Positions 34,122 through 42,455 are shown, counted from the stretch's first letter. The stretch is DNA of 64,000 bases from Hyphomonas sp. (GCF_017792385.1 NZ_CP051230.1:1488001-1552000); one strand, 5' to 3'. Notes: generated by a model not told the origin, from the sequence alone. Program-made: numbers and translations.

Positions 34122-36512
34122 TCAGGTGCCCGCGCGGGCCAGCAGAGGCGCGGCCGCCGGCGGGGCAGGGGGGTGTGACCGGGCGCGCGAATGCTCGATC
34201 AGTTCGGCCAGCGTCATCGGGCGCCCGACCAGGTATCCCTGGATGACATCGCACCCCAATTCCTTCAACACGTCGAAGGTTTCGATATCCTCGATGCCTT
34301 CACACACCACCCGCATGTCCAGTGCATGGGCCAGGTCGAAGGTCGAGCGCAGGATCATCTGGTCCCGCTCGCTGTCGAGCACATCCTCGATCATGGTGCG
34401 GTCGAGCTTCAACTCATTGGCCGGGAACCGTTTGAGATAGGCTATTGAGGATTGCCCGGCGCCATAATCGTCAATCGACAGCTTGATGCCGGCATCGCGG
34501 AAGATGTGCGACGAACGGATCGCCAGCTCCGGCTGTTCCATGACGGCCGTTTCCGTGATCTCGATGGCAAATTCGGCATTGGCCCGAGTGATCATGTCTG
34601 CCACCTGGCGACAGAGACTGGTATCCAGCAGGGACCGGGCCGACATGTTCACTGCGATCGGCATGCCATGACCCATCCGGCGTAGATTCGCTTGGTCCCG
34701 GATGGCCTGTTCAATGGCCCACAGGGTCAGCGTGTCGATCGTGCCCGTGTCCTCGGCAACCGTGATGAACCGGTCGGGTGAAATGAAGCCGAAAGCGGGA
34801 TGGTTCCAGCGCATCAGGGCTTCCACGCCAAGCACAACACCCGTCCGGGTGCAGAATTTTGGTTGGTAGACAAGGTGGAATTCACCCCGGTCAAGGCCGG
34901 CCGTGACCTCCGTCAGCAGGGCCAGCCTCAGCTGCGGATCCTCGAACTCGGTATCGCCCCATTGCACGATGTCCTGACGCGTCTGCCTTGAATGATCGAG
35001 GGACAGGGAGGCGCGTTTGAGCGCCTCGTCTCCATCTTTCGTGTCCGGGTCCAGAAGGGAGATGCCGGCCCGCAGGTCTATGTGAAGCGGCTGCCCCGCA
35101 ATCACGATGGTCTGTGACAGGGCGGACCTGACCTTGGCGAGGCCGTCTTCGCGGCGGCTGCCGGAATCCATTTCCAGGAATGTGCCAAGCACCGATGCAC
35201 CCAGATGAAAATGGGCGGGGCCCAGACCGGTTTCGTACAACCTCTCAGCGAGGGTCTGGATCAGTGAGTTCGCATTGGCATAGCCTACCGCGCCGCGAAG
35301 CTCACCAAATCGTTTGATACCGAATGTGATGACCATAAGCGTGCTGGACGGATTGCGTGACTGCACGGCATCCAGGGTCGACAGGAATGCGCGCCGGTTC
35401 GGCATGCGCGTTTCGGAATCATGCTCGGCCATATAGGTCAGATAGCTGGCTTCCTGTTCGATCAGGGCGCGCCGGTGACGGGCGAAGGCGTTCCAGATGC
35501 CAGCGCCGCTGGCCCAGGCAATCGCAAACAGCAGGCCGGAACTCGGAATGCTCAGTGGCAGGAATACCTGCACGATAAAGGGCACGACCAGTGTCAGCGA
35601 GGTCAGCAACAGCTGCAGCACGAACAGCGTCCGCAGTTTGAGAAACCGGGCGGCGGCATTCCCCGCCAGTAGAACCGCCATGCCCAGCAGGATCATGAGG
35701 GACGCCGGAGGGGAGGTCAGCGCACGGTTCTGGATAAGGCTTTCATATCCCTGCGCATGGGCGAACACGCCGGGCGTCGCCGGGCTGTGCGGCGTAGAGA
35801 CGAGGTCGCCGAGTTCGAGGGCCGTAGCGCCAATCAGGATGCTGCGCCCTGCAACGAGGCTCGCGTCAAACCGGTTGTTCAGGACATCCTCGAAACTGAT
35901 CGTGTCGATCTGGTCGGACGCGATGCTGTAGTCCAGGGTGAAGCTGCGCGTATCCCCCACTGCAACACCGGCCAGGACCCCGCCCAAGGACGGGTAATAG
36001 GTGTCCTTGTAGAAATAGCCGCGCCGATAGGTGCGCAGGCGGCCGTCCCGGGACAGTTCCACATTGACACTGGCGACTTCGGCAACGTCTGCCAGCTCGG
36101 CAAAGGGCGTGTTGGTCTGCCGGAAATCCTGTTGCAGGAAGGCGGGCAGAACAATCCAGCCGGCATTGTCCTCCACTGCCTGCAGCAGGGCCGCATCGCC
36201 GGAAGCATTCGAGCGCGCGCTGAAATCCACGTCCAGGGCGATCAGGCCCGCGCCGGCCACGTTCAGATTGTCGAGGACCGTTGCAAAACGTTCGCGGGGC
36301 CACGGCCATTCGCCGGCCTGGGCGATGCTCTCGGCATCGATCGTGACGATCGTGATCGTGTCACTGGGCGCCCGCGTCGCTGCCTGCATGCGCAGGGCCG
36401 ACACGTAGTTGTCCACTGAAAGAGATGTTCCGGAAAAGGAGAATGCCAGCAAGGCCAGGCAGCCGAGCAGGCATCCTCGCAGTTTCCAGAGCAGGTCGTA
36501 GGCAGATGACAC
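34122..36512 (-). CDS. CHASE2 sensor - degenerate GGDEF - EAL c-di-GMP phosphodiesterase
   Basis: A 796-residue inner-membrane signalling protein. An N-terminal helix (about 10-28) is followed by a periplasmic CHASE2 domain (about 45-260, containing IVTIDAESIAQAGEWPWPR), three transmembrane helices (about 271-290, 296-318, 323-341), a GGDEF-like domain (about 358-495) whose signature is GASVLGTF instead of GGDEF, and an EAL domain (about 530-770). The EAL domain keeps EALMRW (564), DDYGAG (681) and LKLDR, so phosphodiesterase activity is expected and cyclase activity is not. It is 23 bp downstream of the FecR-repeat gene and probably cotranscribed. The ligand of CHASE2 is unknown. Confidence 0.93.
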   Translation of the reverse strand: MSSAYDLLWKLRGCLLGCLALLAFSFSGTSLSVDNYVSALRMQAATRAPSDTITIVTIDAESIAQAGEWPWPRERFATVLDNLNVAGAGLIALDVDFSARSNASGDAALLQAVEDNAGWIVLPAFLQQDFRQTNTPFAELADVAEVASVNVELSRDGRLRTYRRGYFYKDTYYPSLGGVLAGVAVGDTRSFTLDYSIASDQIDTISFEDVLNNRFDASLVAGRSILIGATALELGDLVSTPHSPATPGVFAHAQGYESLIQNRALTSPPASLMILLGMAVLLAGNAAARFLKLRTLFVLQLLLTSLTLVVPFIVQVFLPLSIPSSGLLFAIAWASGAGIWNAFARHRRALIEQEASYLTYMAEHDSETRMPNRRAFLSTLDAVQSRNPSSTLMVITFGIKRFGELRGAVGYANANSLIQTLAERLYETGLGPAHFHLGASVLGTFLEMDSGSRREDGLAKVRSALSQTIVIAGQPLHIDLRAGISLLDPDTKDGDEALKRASLSLDHSRQTRQDIVQWGDTEFEDPQLRLALLTEVTAGLDRGEFHLVYQPKFCTRTGVVLGVEALMRWNHPAFGFISPDRFITVAEDTGTIDTLTLWAIEQAIRDQANLRRMGHGMPIAVNMSARSLLDTSLCRQVADMITRANAEFAIEITETAVMEQPELAIRSSHIFRDAGIKLSIDDYGAGQSSIAYLKRFPANELKLDRTMIEDVLDSERDQMILRSTFDLAHALDMRVVCEGIEDIETFDVLKELGCDVIQGYLVGRPMTLAELIEHSRARSHPPAPPAAAPLLARAGT

Positions 36513-36535
36513 GTGTTCAGATCCGGACGCAGCGA

Positions 36536-38005
36536 TCAGTCATCATCATCGTCGTCATCGTCATCATCATCGTCGCCATCGCCACCGAGGTTCAGGCCAA
36601 TGCCAATGCCGAAGCCGCCGTCATTATCATCGTCATCGTCATCATCGTCGTCATCATCGTCCCCGTCGCCGCCGAGGTTCAGGCCGATACCGATGCCGAA
36701 GCCGTTCCCATTGTCGTCGTCATCATCGTCATCGTCGCCGCCACCGACACCGTTCCCGTTGCCATTGTCGTCACCTTGACCATTTCCGTTGCCAAGGCCG
36801 TTCCCATTGCCGTCACCGTTTCCGTTTCCGAGATCGTTTCCGTTTCCGTCATCGTCATCATCTTCGTCGTTTCCGCCGAGATCGTTTCCGTTTCCGTCAT
36901 CGTCATCATCTTCGTCGTTTCCGCCGAGATCGTTTCCGTTCCCGTCATCGTCGTCCTCGTCGTTTCCGCCGAGATCGTTTCCGTTCCCGTCATCATCGTC
37001 CTCGTCGTTCCCGCCGAGATCGTTTCCGTTCCCGTCATCATCTTCGTCGTTTCCGCCGAGATCGTTTCCGTTCCCGTCATCATCGTCCTCGTCGTTTCCG
37101 CCGAGATCATTCCCGTTCCCGTCATCATCGTCCTCGTCGTTCCCGCCGAGATCATTTCCATTCCCGTCGGCATCGCCCGAATCGGTCCCGCCAAGATCGT
37201 TTCCATTGCCGTCGCCCTGGCCGCCCAGGCTGGGATTGCGGATGGCCAGCGCCACGTCGGTCGCTGCCGTGACGATCGCATCGCCTTCGCCATCATCCCC
37301 GAAATCGGCTTCCGGTCCGGCGCTGGCCGGGCGCGCTCCGCCATCCTCGTCCCGTCCTGAGCCGCTGAACGGCTTCAGCAGCTGGTCGGATGCCTCCGCA
37401 TAGTCGATGGCCGGCACATCCGGCGTCTGCAGGGGCGTCGAAGCTTCTTTCGGCCCGCTCACATCGATCCGGTCCGGCGCATTGCGCGCCACCGAGGCGA
37501 TCTCGCCCGGATTGACGTCCACCGCCCGGCCATCTGCCTGCGAGCGCACTTCCACCAGACCGTTCGACACATGCACGGAATCGGCATCCGGCCCGGCGGA
37601 CACGGTGAACACCGTGCCTTTCACAACCGCGGCAATCAGCGCTGTGTCCACCCGGAAGTGTTTCGCCTTCCGCCGGTCAACCTCATAGGCAGCCGCGCCG
37701 GCATCCTGCCGGATCAGGGTCATCTCGCCGCTCGACGCCGACAGGGTCAGCCGGCTCTCCGGCGCGATGCCTATGCGCTGTGCGTCGCGCTCGAGGGTTG
37801 CTGTCCCATCCTTGCCGGTCGTGACCAGCGTGCCCGTGGGCAAGTCCATGCCCGGCCGCGCCTTGGCGATGGCCGAACCCGGCACCATCACCCGCACGAC
37901 GCCATCACTCTCCACAAGGGTCCAGCTGCCGGAATCGGCAAGAGCGGGCAGGGCAAGCCCGGCGAGACACAAGCTCAGGAACGCTGCAACCAGAGATCGG
38001 AACAT
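36536..38005 (-). CDS. Exported FecR-domain protein with extreme Asp/Gly/Asn repeats
   Basis: A 489-residue protein with a signal peptide (MFRSLVAAFLSLCLAGLALPALA). Residues 30-170 form a FecR domain (VRVMVPGSAIAKARPGMDLPTG; HVSNGLVEVRSQADGRAVDV), usually a periplasmic sensing or scaffold fold. A linker (170-264) precedes eight 14-16 residue repeats of type DGNGNDLGGNDEDDD (265-390), a Gly/Asn segment, and two copies of FGIGIGLNLGGDG each ending in 12 Asp. It ends on the poly-Asp. The acidic repeats could bind calcium or be a surface-exposed filament; neither is shown. It is upstream of the CHASE2-EAL gene and divergent from the TpsB gene. Confidence 0.85.
   Translation of the reverse strand: MFRSLVAAFLSLCLAGLALPALADSGSWTLVESDGVVRVMVPGSAIAKARPGMDLPTGTLVTTGKDGTATLERDAQRIGIAPESRLTLSASSGEMTLIRQDAGAAAYEVDRRKAKHFRVDTALIAAVVKGTVFTVSAGPDADSVHVSNGLVEVRSQADGRAVDVNPGEIASVARNAPDRIDVSGPKEASTPLQTPDVPAIDYAEASDQLLKPFSGSGRDEDGGARPASAGPEADFGDDGEGDAIVTAATDVALAIRNPSLGGQGDGNGNDLGGTDSGDADGNGNDLGGNDEDDDDGNGNDLGGNDEDDDDGNGNDLGGNDEDDDGNGNDLGGNDEDDDDGNGNDLGGNDEDDDDGNGNDLGGNDEDDDDDGNGNDLGGNDEDDDDDGNGNDLGNGNGDGNGNGLGNGNGQGDDNGNGNGVGGGDDDDDDDDNGNGFGIGIGLNLGGDGDDDDDDDDDDDDNDGGFGIGIGLNLGGDGDDDDDDDDDDDD
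36539..36700 (-). repeat. Two tandem copies of a glycine/poly-aspartate unit
   Basis: Residues 436-464 and 465-489 of the FecR-domain protein are two copies of a unit that starts FGIGIGLNLGGDG and ends in twelve Asp codons (GAC/GAT), the first with an added NDGG. At DNA level these are runs of a mixed trinucleotide, so slippage would change length without breaking frame. Confidence 0.9.
36818..37213 (-). repeat. Eight-plus tandem 42-48 bp repeats (DGNGNDLGGNDEDDD)
   Basis: Residues 265-396 of the FecR-domain protein. Units are 15, 15, 15, 14, 15, 15, 16 and 16 residues; the first is diverged (DGNGNDLGGTDSGDA) and a ninth partial copy follows. Copy-to-copy length changes are all in the number of terminal Asp codons, so every change is a multiple of three bases. 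Confidence 0.92.
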
Positions 38006-38148
38006 TTTCTATAAACCCCACACAAATCAGGGACTTACATACAATGTGCGATCTAAAGCGGACGTTAATTCAATGCGTCGGGATTTAAGCTAGCCTTCAC
38101 GAATTCCGAATAGGAACGGGAACATCCAACCATCAGCGGAACACGACC

Positions 38149-39777
38149 TTGCGGGCTGTGCGTACAAAATCCCATCGCCAGAGCCTGATTGCAGCGGCAT
38201 CAATGATAGCGGTGTCATCTGTAGTGATTGTTCCGGCTTACGCGTCGGCCGGGTCCCTGCGTGGACGCCTCAGCGCGCCGGAATTGACCGCGCCCGCCTG
38301 CCAGCTTGAGGAGGAGGGATGCTTCACGCTGCTTGGGGTGACAATTCTGGGGGCAGTAACAATTTCCCCCAAGGAACTGTCATTTTCCTACAGCGACCAA
38401 TTGGCAAAGCCCGCCCGGATGCAGGAATTGGTGGCGATTGCCGAACGGATCACACAGGCCTATCGGGACCGCGGCTATTTCCTGTCGCAGGCGGTTGTGC
38501 TCGGAGACGTCACCGAATCCGGCATCGCGACCATCCGGGTGTTCGAAGGCCGGATCTCGGACGTTCAGGTCATCGGGGACCGGCCGGATCTTGCCGAACC
38601 CATCATGCAGGGCGTGGCGGACGCGCCGATTGCCGACCTGCCGGACATCGACCGGCGCCTGGCCCGCATCCGCGCCATTCGGGGCCTGTCCGTCAAGTCG
38701 CGGATCCGCCCCGACCCGGAAGATCCGGCGCGCCACGAGCTGGTCCTCACCACCCGTTTTGATCCGATCGAAGGCTATGCCGGTCTCAGCAATCGGGGAT
38801 CGGACCGGTCCGGCCCGCTACAGGCCTATGCCGGCATTGCGTTCAACTCGGTCCTGACCGACCGTGACCAGATCAAGCTGAACCTGTTCACGACGCCGGC
38901 TGACCTTGATGAGTATACGCGCGTCAGCGCCATCTACCGCTATACATTTCTGGAAGGGGACACGCTGCTTCTGGGCGCATCTGCCTCGCAGGCCCGGGAT
39001 GGCTACAATCCGGCCAGTTCGGAGATTGGCGGGGAGTCCCTCGGGGTCTGGCTGAAATATGAGCGTCCGCTTGTCCTGTCCCGCAAGCGCCGCCTGTATG
39101 CGAGCGCCGAGTTTGACGCAAAGCACAAGGAACACGAATGGACGTCCGGCGGCGGATACCGCGATGAATTGCGCGTAGCGCGCGTGGCCCTGCGCGGCCT
39201 TCAGTCCGATGATGGTGTAAAGACCTATGTCTTCGTCGAAGTGTCCTCCGGGCTCGACATTCTCGGAGCATCCGGCCCCTCCGTCGAGGCGCGGTCCCGC
39301 TACAATGCCGACGCCACATTCACCAAAGTCTATGCCCGGGCGTCGCATTATCGCGACATCGGCAAATATTTCGGCCTCTATGGCTGGGTGGCCGGTCAGG
39401 CGGCCGATGGTCCGCTCCTGTCGTCCGAGGAATTCTCGGTCGGCGGCCCGCTTGTTGGGCGCGGGTATGGCTATGGCGAGATTTCCGGCGATCACGGAAT
39501 TGCCGGCCTTGTTGAGTTGCGCGCCGGCTTCGCGCCGGACCATGACCTGATCAATTTCGCGCAGGCCTATCTGTCCTATGATGCGGCCATGGTCTGGAAT
39601 GATACGCCCTATGGTCAGCGCACGGCAGATCTGGAATCTGCCGCAATTGGCTTGCGGCTGAACGTGCTGGACCGCTTGTCGGCCGGGCTCGAATTCGCCA
39701 AGCCGCTGACGCTCACGCCCTATGACGAGGATGACAAGGACTGGCGCCAGTATTTCCAGGTCTCCGTGACCTATTAG
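38149..39777 (+). CDS. TpsB-type two-partner secretion outer-membrane transporter (ShlB/FhaC/HecB family)
   Basis: A 542-residue protein with an N-terminal signal (VIVPAYASAG), a POTRA-like region at about 55-135 (FTLLGVTILGAVTISPKEL; YRDRGYFLSQAVV; IRVFEGRISDVQVIGD) and a C-terminal 16-strand barrel with GEISGDHGIAGLVELR near the end and a C-terminal FQVSVTY strand. Such proteins export one large TpsA exoprotein; none is encoded nearby. The start is uncertain: TTG 38149, GTG 38158 or ATG 38203. It is divergent from the FecR-repeat gene with a 143-bp shared regulatory gap. Confidence 0.88.
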   Translation: MRAVRTKSHRQSLIAAASMIAVSSVVIVPAYASAGSLRGRLSAPELTAPACQLEEEGCFTLLGVTILGAVTISPKELSFSYSDQLAKPARMQELVAIAERITQAYRDRGYFLSQAVVLGDVTESGIATIRVFEGRISDVQVIGDRPDLAEPIMQGVADAPIADLPDIDRRLARIRAIRGLSVKSRIRPDPEDPARHELVLTTRFDPIEGYAGLSNRGSDRSGPLQAYAGIAFNSVLTDRDQIKLNLFTTPADLDEYTRVSAIYRYTFLEGDTLLLGASASQARDGYNPASSEIGGESLGVWLKYERPLVLSRKRRLYASAEFDAKHKEHEWTSGGGYRDELRVARVALRGLQSDDGVKTYVFVEVSSGLDILGASGPSVEARSRYNADATFTKVYARASHYRDIGKYFGLYGWVAGQAADGPLLSSEEFSVGGPLVGRGYGYGEISGDHGIAGLVELRAGFAPDHDLINFAQAYLSYDAAMVWNDTPYGQRTADLESAAIGLRLNVLDRLSAGLEFAKPLTLTPYDEDDKDWRQYFQVSVTY

Positions 39778-39789
39778 AGGCTGCCGGTT

Positions 39790-40323
39790 TCAGGCCAGGA
39801 CATAGTCGGCTTCGGCAACGTAGCGGCTGGGCCCCTTGCCCGTATGGCTGGAATAGAGGTGGAACCCCTCTGCCCAGAACGGACCGCTGCGATAGGCATG
39901 ATGGCGTTCGACCCAGGCCCGGGCGGCGGCCAGCGGCGTGCCATGTAGATAGGCCAGCGTCACATGCGGCGTGAAAGGCCTCCGGTCCGGATCCAGTCCC
40001 AATTGCCGCGCCACGCGTTCGCACTGGGCCGACAGGGATCGCAGGGCGTCATTCTCGCGCACCCGGGCCCAGACTGCGCTGGGCTCACGTCGGCCAAACC
40101 ACCCCATGCCTTCCAGCGAAATCTCGAACGGCGCGCAGGATATGCCGGCCAGCAATTCGTCCAGGTCACGGGCGCGCGCATGGGTGACGTCGCCGAAAAA
40201 GCGCAACGTGATGTGGAAATTCTCGGCCGGCCGCCAGCTGGCACCCGGCAGGTCGGTCTGCGTGTCGATCAGGCCGTCATGCAGGTCTTCCGGCACGGGC
40301 AGGGCAGCGAACAATCTGTACAT
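39790..40323 (-). CDS. thpR: RNA 2',3'-cyclic 3'-phosphodiesterase (LigT/ThpR)
   Basis: A 177-residue 2H phosphoesterase. The two catalytic HxT motifs are HITL at 37-40 and HVTL at 120-123. Family members hydrolyse 2',3'-cyclic phosphate RNA ends and show weak 2'-5' ligase activity in vitro. It begins MYRLFAALPVPEDLHDGL. It is convergent with the TpsB gene (12-bp gap) and lies downstream of the DUF2853 gene and its terminator. Confidence 0.92.
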   Translation of the reverse strand: MYRLFAALPVPEDLHDGLIDTQTDLPGASWRPAENFHITLRFFGDVTHARARDLDELLAGISCAPFEISLEGMGWFGRREPSAVWARVRENDALRSLSAQCERVARQLGLDPDRRPFTPHVTLAYLHGTPLAAARAWVERHHAYRSGPFWAEGFHLYSSHTGKGPSRYVAEADYVLA

Positions 40324-40350
40324 GACATCTGTTGAACCGTTTTCTTAGGC

Positions 40351-40381
40351 AAAAGAAAACCCGGCGCGAGGGCCGGGCTTT
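40351..40381 (-). terminator. Intrinsic terminator of the DUF2853 gene
   Basis: On the minus strand AAAGCCCGG pairs with CCGGGTTTT (40356-40364 with 40373-40381, one G-U pair) and is followed by a T-rich stretch. It is 27 bp past the DUF2853 stop and before thpR, so thpR may need its own promoter or readthrough. Confidence 0.8.
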
Positions 40382-40407
40382 CCGAAAGGTCGATGTATGG
40401 CCGGAAA

Positions 40408-40740
40408 TCAGCTTGCAAGCATGTCCAGCTTGTCGAAATGCTCGGCGAGCAGATAGTAGAAGGTCACGCGGGATTTCGATCCGCCTTCCGCGCTCATCTT
40501 GTCGCAAACAGCCTTGATGGCGGCGTCAAGTTCGCTTTGCGTGTGCGGAAGACCCAGCTTCCCGCGGCACCATTTTTCCCGGATACGATCAAGTTCGCCG
40601 GAATCGCTGCACGCAACCAGGGAACTGTCCCGGTTCCGGAGGGCGATCCCCAATCGCCCGACGATTTTCTCCGCGGCGGCCTGATTGTAGCCCTTCGCAT
40701 ATTTCTTGATATTTTCGGCATATTCGGATGCGTCTGCCAT
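40408..40740 (-). CDS. DUF2853 family protein
   Basis: A 110-residue soluble protein matching DUF2853 over its whole length: LGIALRNRDSSLVACSDSGE, a central KLGLPHTQSELDAAI and the C-terminal SKSRVTFYYLLAEHFDKL. The function of this small family is unknown. AAGGGG precedes the ATG at 40740. It appears monocistronic: a promoter-like element with an internal palindrome lies upstream (40795-40822) and a terminator downstream. Confidence 0.85.
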   Translation of the reverse strand: MADASEYAENIKKYAKGYNQAAAEKIVGRLGIALRNRDSSLVACSDSGELDRIREKWCRGKLGLPHTQSELDAAIKAVCDKMSAEGGSKSRVTFYYLLAEHFDKLDMLAS

Positions 40741-41093
40741 GTTTGTCCCCTTGTGTTTTAGCGTCCCCACTGTTGGAACCACGCCAGAACACGAGAATTA
40801 ACCTCGGGTAATTCCAAGTCAATGCAAAACAGATCACGGATTGCAGCAGGAAATGGCGGGATTGGTCGCCATAACAGTCGTTTTGAACAAGAGGGCGACG
40901 GGCAGGCATTATTCGTGGCAGGTTCTGCCAATCTCCATCCGGCGCATTCCGGCGCAGAACGGGCATGAACAGTTTGGCCTGTCCGTCTCATCAAGGCCGG
41001 ATATGCTTGCCAACGGGCCTCAACCTCACCATATTTCGGGCAAGCTTGGCGGGCCGACCGGCCTGCCGAACAATCAGAAAGGGTTTCCAGCCT
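40741..41093 (+). other. 353-bp intergenic region between DUF2853 and BI-1 genes
   Basis: Divergent spacer. The left part holds the DUF2853 promoter/operator candidate. The right 250 bp has short open frames in several phases but none with a good start or recognisable protein. No RNA gene or riboswitch was recognised. The BI-1 ribosome site (AGAAAGGG) is at its right end. Confidence 0.6.
40795..40822 (-). promoter_or_regulatory. Palindromic operator inside a promoter spacer, DUF2853 gene
   Basis: GAATTA-N8-TAATTC (40795-40814) is a perfect 6-bp inverted repeat. On the minus strand TTGACT (40817-40822) could be a -35, placing the palindrome over the spacer and -10. The centre is 64 bp upstream of the DUF2853 ATG. 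The palindrome also contains TTAA, so a diverged CtrA site is an alternative reading. Confidence 0.4.
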
Positions 41094-41840
41094 ATGAATG
41101 ACTTCAACCGTGCCTATTCGCCGGGTCCGACTGGCCAGACGATGGACATGTCGGTCAATGAGGGCCTGCGCAGCTTCATGCTGGGCGTCTACAACAAGAT
41201 GGCGCTTGGCCTGCTTCTGACAGCAGGACTGGCCTATGCCTTCGGCGCCATGGTGCCGGAAAGCGTGACTCTCACCCTCCTGACCGGGCCGATCGGCCTT
41301 GTCATCATGTTTGCGCCTCTGGCCATCCTGTTGCTGTCCGGTTTCGTGATGAAGAATCCGTCGCCGACAGCGGCCAATCTTGTCTACTGGTCGGTCGTGT
41401 CGCTGATTGGTGTCGGCATGGGCGCCATCGTCTATGTCTATGCCCGCCAGCCGGACGGCATGCTGATTGTCTCGAAGGCCTTCCTGACCACCGCCGTCGC
41501 CTTTGGCGGATTGTCGCTCTATGGCTACACGACCAAGCGCGACCTGTCGGGATTTGGCGTTTTCCTGATCATGGGTGTGGTCGGCGTCATCGTCGCCTCG
41601 ATCCTGAACATGTTCATCTTCAAATCCAGCATGTTCCACATGGTGATCTCGGTGGTCGGCCTGCTCCTGTTTGCCGGCCTGACGGCCTATGACACCCAGC
41701 GCCTGAAGAACATGTACTTCCAGATCGCCGGCGATGCCCGCGCAATGGCGGTGGCCACGACTTATGGTGCGCTCAGCCTGTATCTGGACTTCATCAACAT
41801 GTTCCAGTTCCTGCTGGCGATCATGTCCGGCCGCGACTAG
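41094..41840 (+). CDS. Bax inhibitor-1 / YccA family membrane protein
   Basis: A 248-residue inner-membrane protein with seven hydrophobic helices, starting after a short cytoplasmic tail (LRSFMLGVYNKMALGLLLTAG). Family hallmarks are FLTTAVAFGGLSLYGYTTKRDLS, GLLLFAGLTAYDTQRLKNMY and the C-terminal LSLYLDFINMFQFLLAIM. Bacterial relatives include pH-sensitive calcium channels (YetJ) and FtsH-associated YccA/YbhL. The ATG at 41094 follows AGAAAGGG; in-frame upstream sequence is not conserved. A strong terminator follows. Confidence 0.93.
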   Translation: MNDFNRAYSPGPTGQTMDMSVNEGLRSFMLGVYNKMALGLLLTAGLAYAFGAMVPESVTLTLLTGPIGLVIMFAPLAILLLSGFVMKNPSPTAANLVYWSVVSLIGVGMGAIVYVYARQPDGMLIVSKAFLTTAVAFGGLSLYGYTTKRDLSGFGVFLIMGVVGVIVASILNMFIFKSSMFHMVISVVGLLLFAGLTAYDTQRLKNMYFQIAGDARAMAVATTYGALSLYLDFINMFQFLLAIMSGRD

Positions 41841-41865
41841 CGCCCGGCCCGCTTCCAAGTTACAG

Positions 41866-41894
41866 AAAGCCCCGCCTCGCTGGCGGGGCTTTTT
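41866..41894 (+). terminator. Intrinsic terminator after the BI-1 gene
   Basis: An 11-bp stem (AAAGCCCCGCC with GGCGGGGCTTT) with loop TCGCT ends in a run of T residues, 25 bp past the stop codon. The stem and T-run are near perfect. Confidence 0.93.
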
Positions 41895-41915
41895 CTTTGC
41901 CGGGGGAGGGCAGCA

Positions 41916-42455
41916 ATGGCCATCGGACCAGTCCTTGAAACCGACCGCCTCATCCTGCGGCCGCCGCAGGCCGCAGACCTGCCGGCCTGGACTGCCTTTC
42001 ACGCCGATGCAGACGTGATGCGCCATCTGGGCGGGGTTCAGGGGCCGGAACTCACCTGGCGGTCGGTCTGCGGCATGGCGGGCGCATGGACGATCGAGGG
42101 CTTTTCAATGTTCTCCGTCATCGAGAAATCGACCGGGGAGTGGGTCGGGCGTCTGGGGCCGTGGCGGCCCGCCGGCTGGCCGGGGACAGAGATCGGCTGG
42201 GGCCTTGCCCGCTCGGCCTGGGGAAAGGGTTACGCAACCGAAGGCGCCGCAGCCGCCATGGACTATGTCGTCGACATTCTGGGCTGGGACGAGATCATCC
42301 ACACCATCCTGCCGGAAAACGCGGGATCGATCCGGGTCGCAGAGCGTCTCGGCAGCCGCTACCTCCGGAAGGAGAACACGCCGCCCCCCTTTGAAGGCAT
42401 GGTCTGGGACGTCTACGGACAGACGGCGGATGATTGGCGGGCCCGGCGGGGCTGA
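41916..42455 (+). CDS. GNAT family N-acetyltransferase (RimJ/RimL type)
   Basis: A 179-residue acetyltransferase_3-type protein. LETDRLILRPPQAADLPAW opens the fold; the acetyl-CoA binding region is EIGWGLARSAWGKGYATEGAAA, followed by ENAGSIRVAERLGSRY. This group acetylates N-termini or small amines; the substrate is unknown. It begins 21 bp after the BI-1 terminator and so needs its own promoter or readthrough. Confidence 0.9.
   Translation: MAIGPVLETDRLILRPPQAADLPAWTAFHADADVMRHLGGVQGPELTWRSVCGMAGAWTIEGFSMFSVIEKSTGEWVGRLGPWRPAGWPGTEIGWGLARSAWGKGYATEGAAAAMDYVVDILGWDEIIHTILPENAGSIRVAERLGSRYLRKENTPPPFEGMVWDVYGQTADDWRARRG

Noticed and set aside
36425..37403. Long plus-strand open frames, rich in Val/Ile or Ser/Pro, opposite the FecR repeat gene
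   Set aside because: They come from the trinucleotide-like repeat that keeps all frames open. The minus-strand frame alone has a signal peptide and a FecR domain outside the repeat.
40841..41101. An 86-codon plus-strand frame before the BI-1 gene
   Set aside because: It ends inside the BI-1 start, has no homology and no good ribosome site; treated as non-coding leader.
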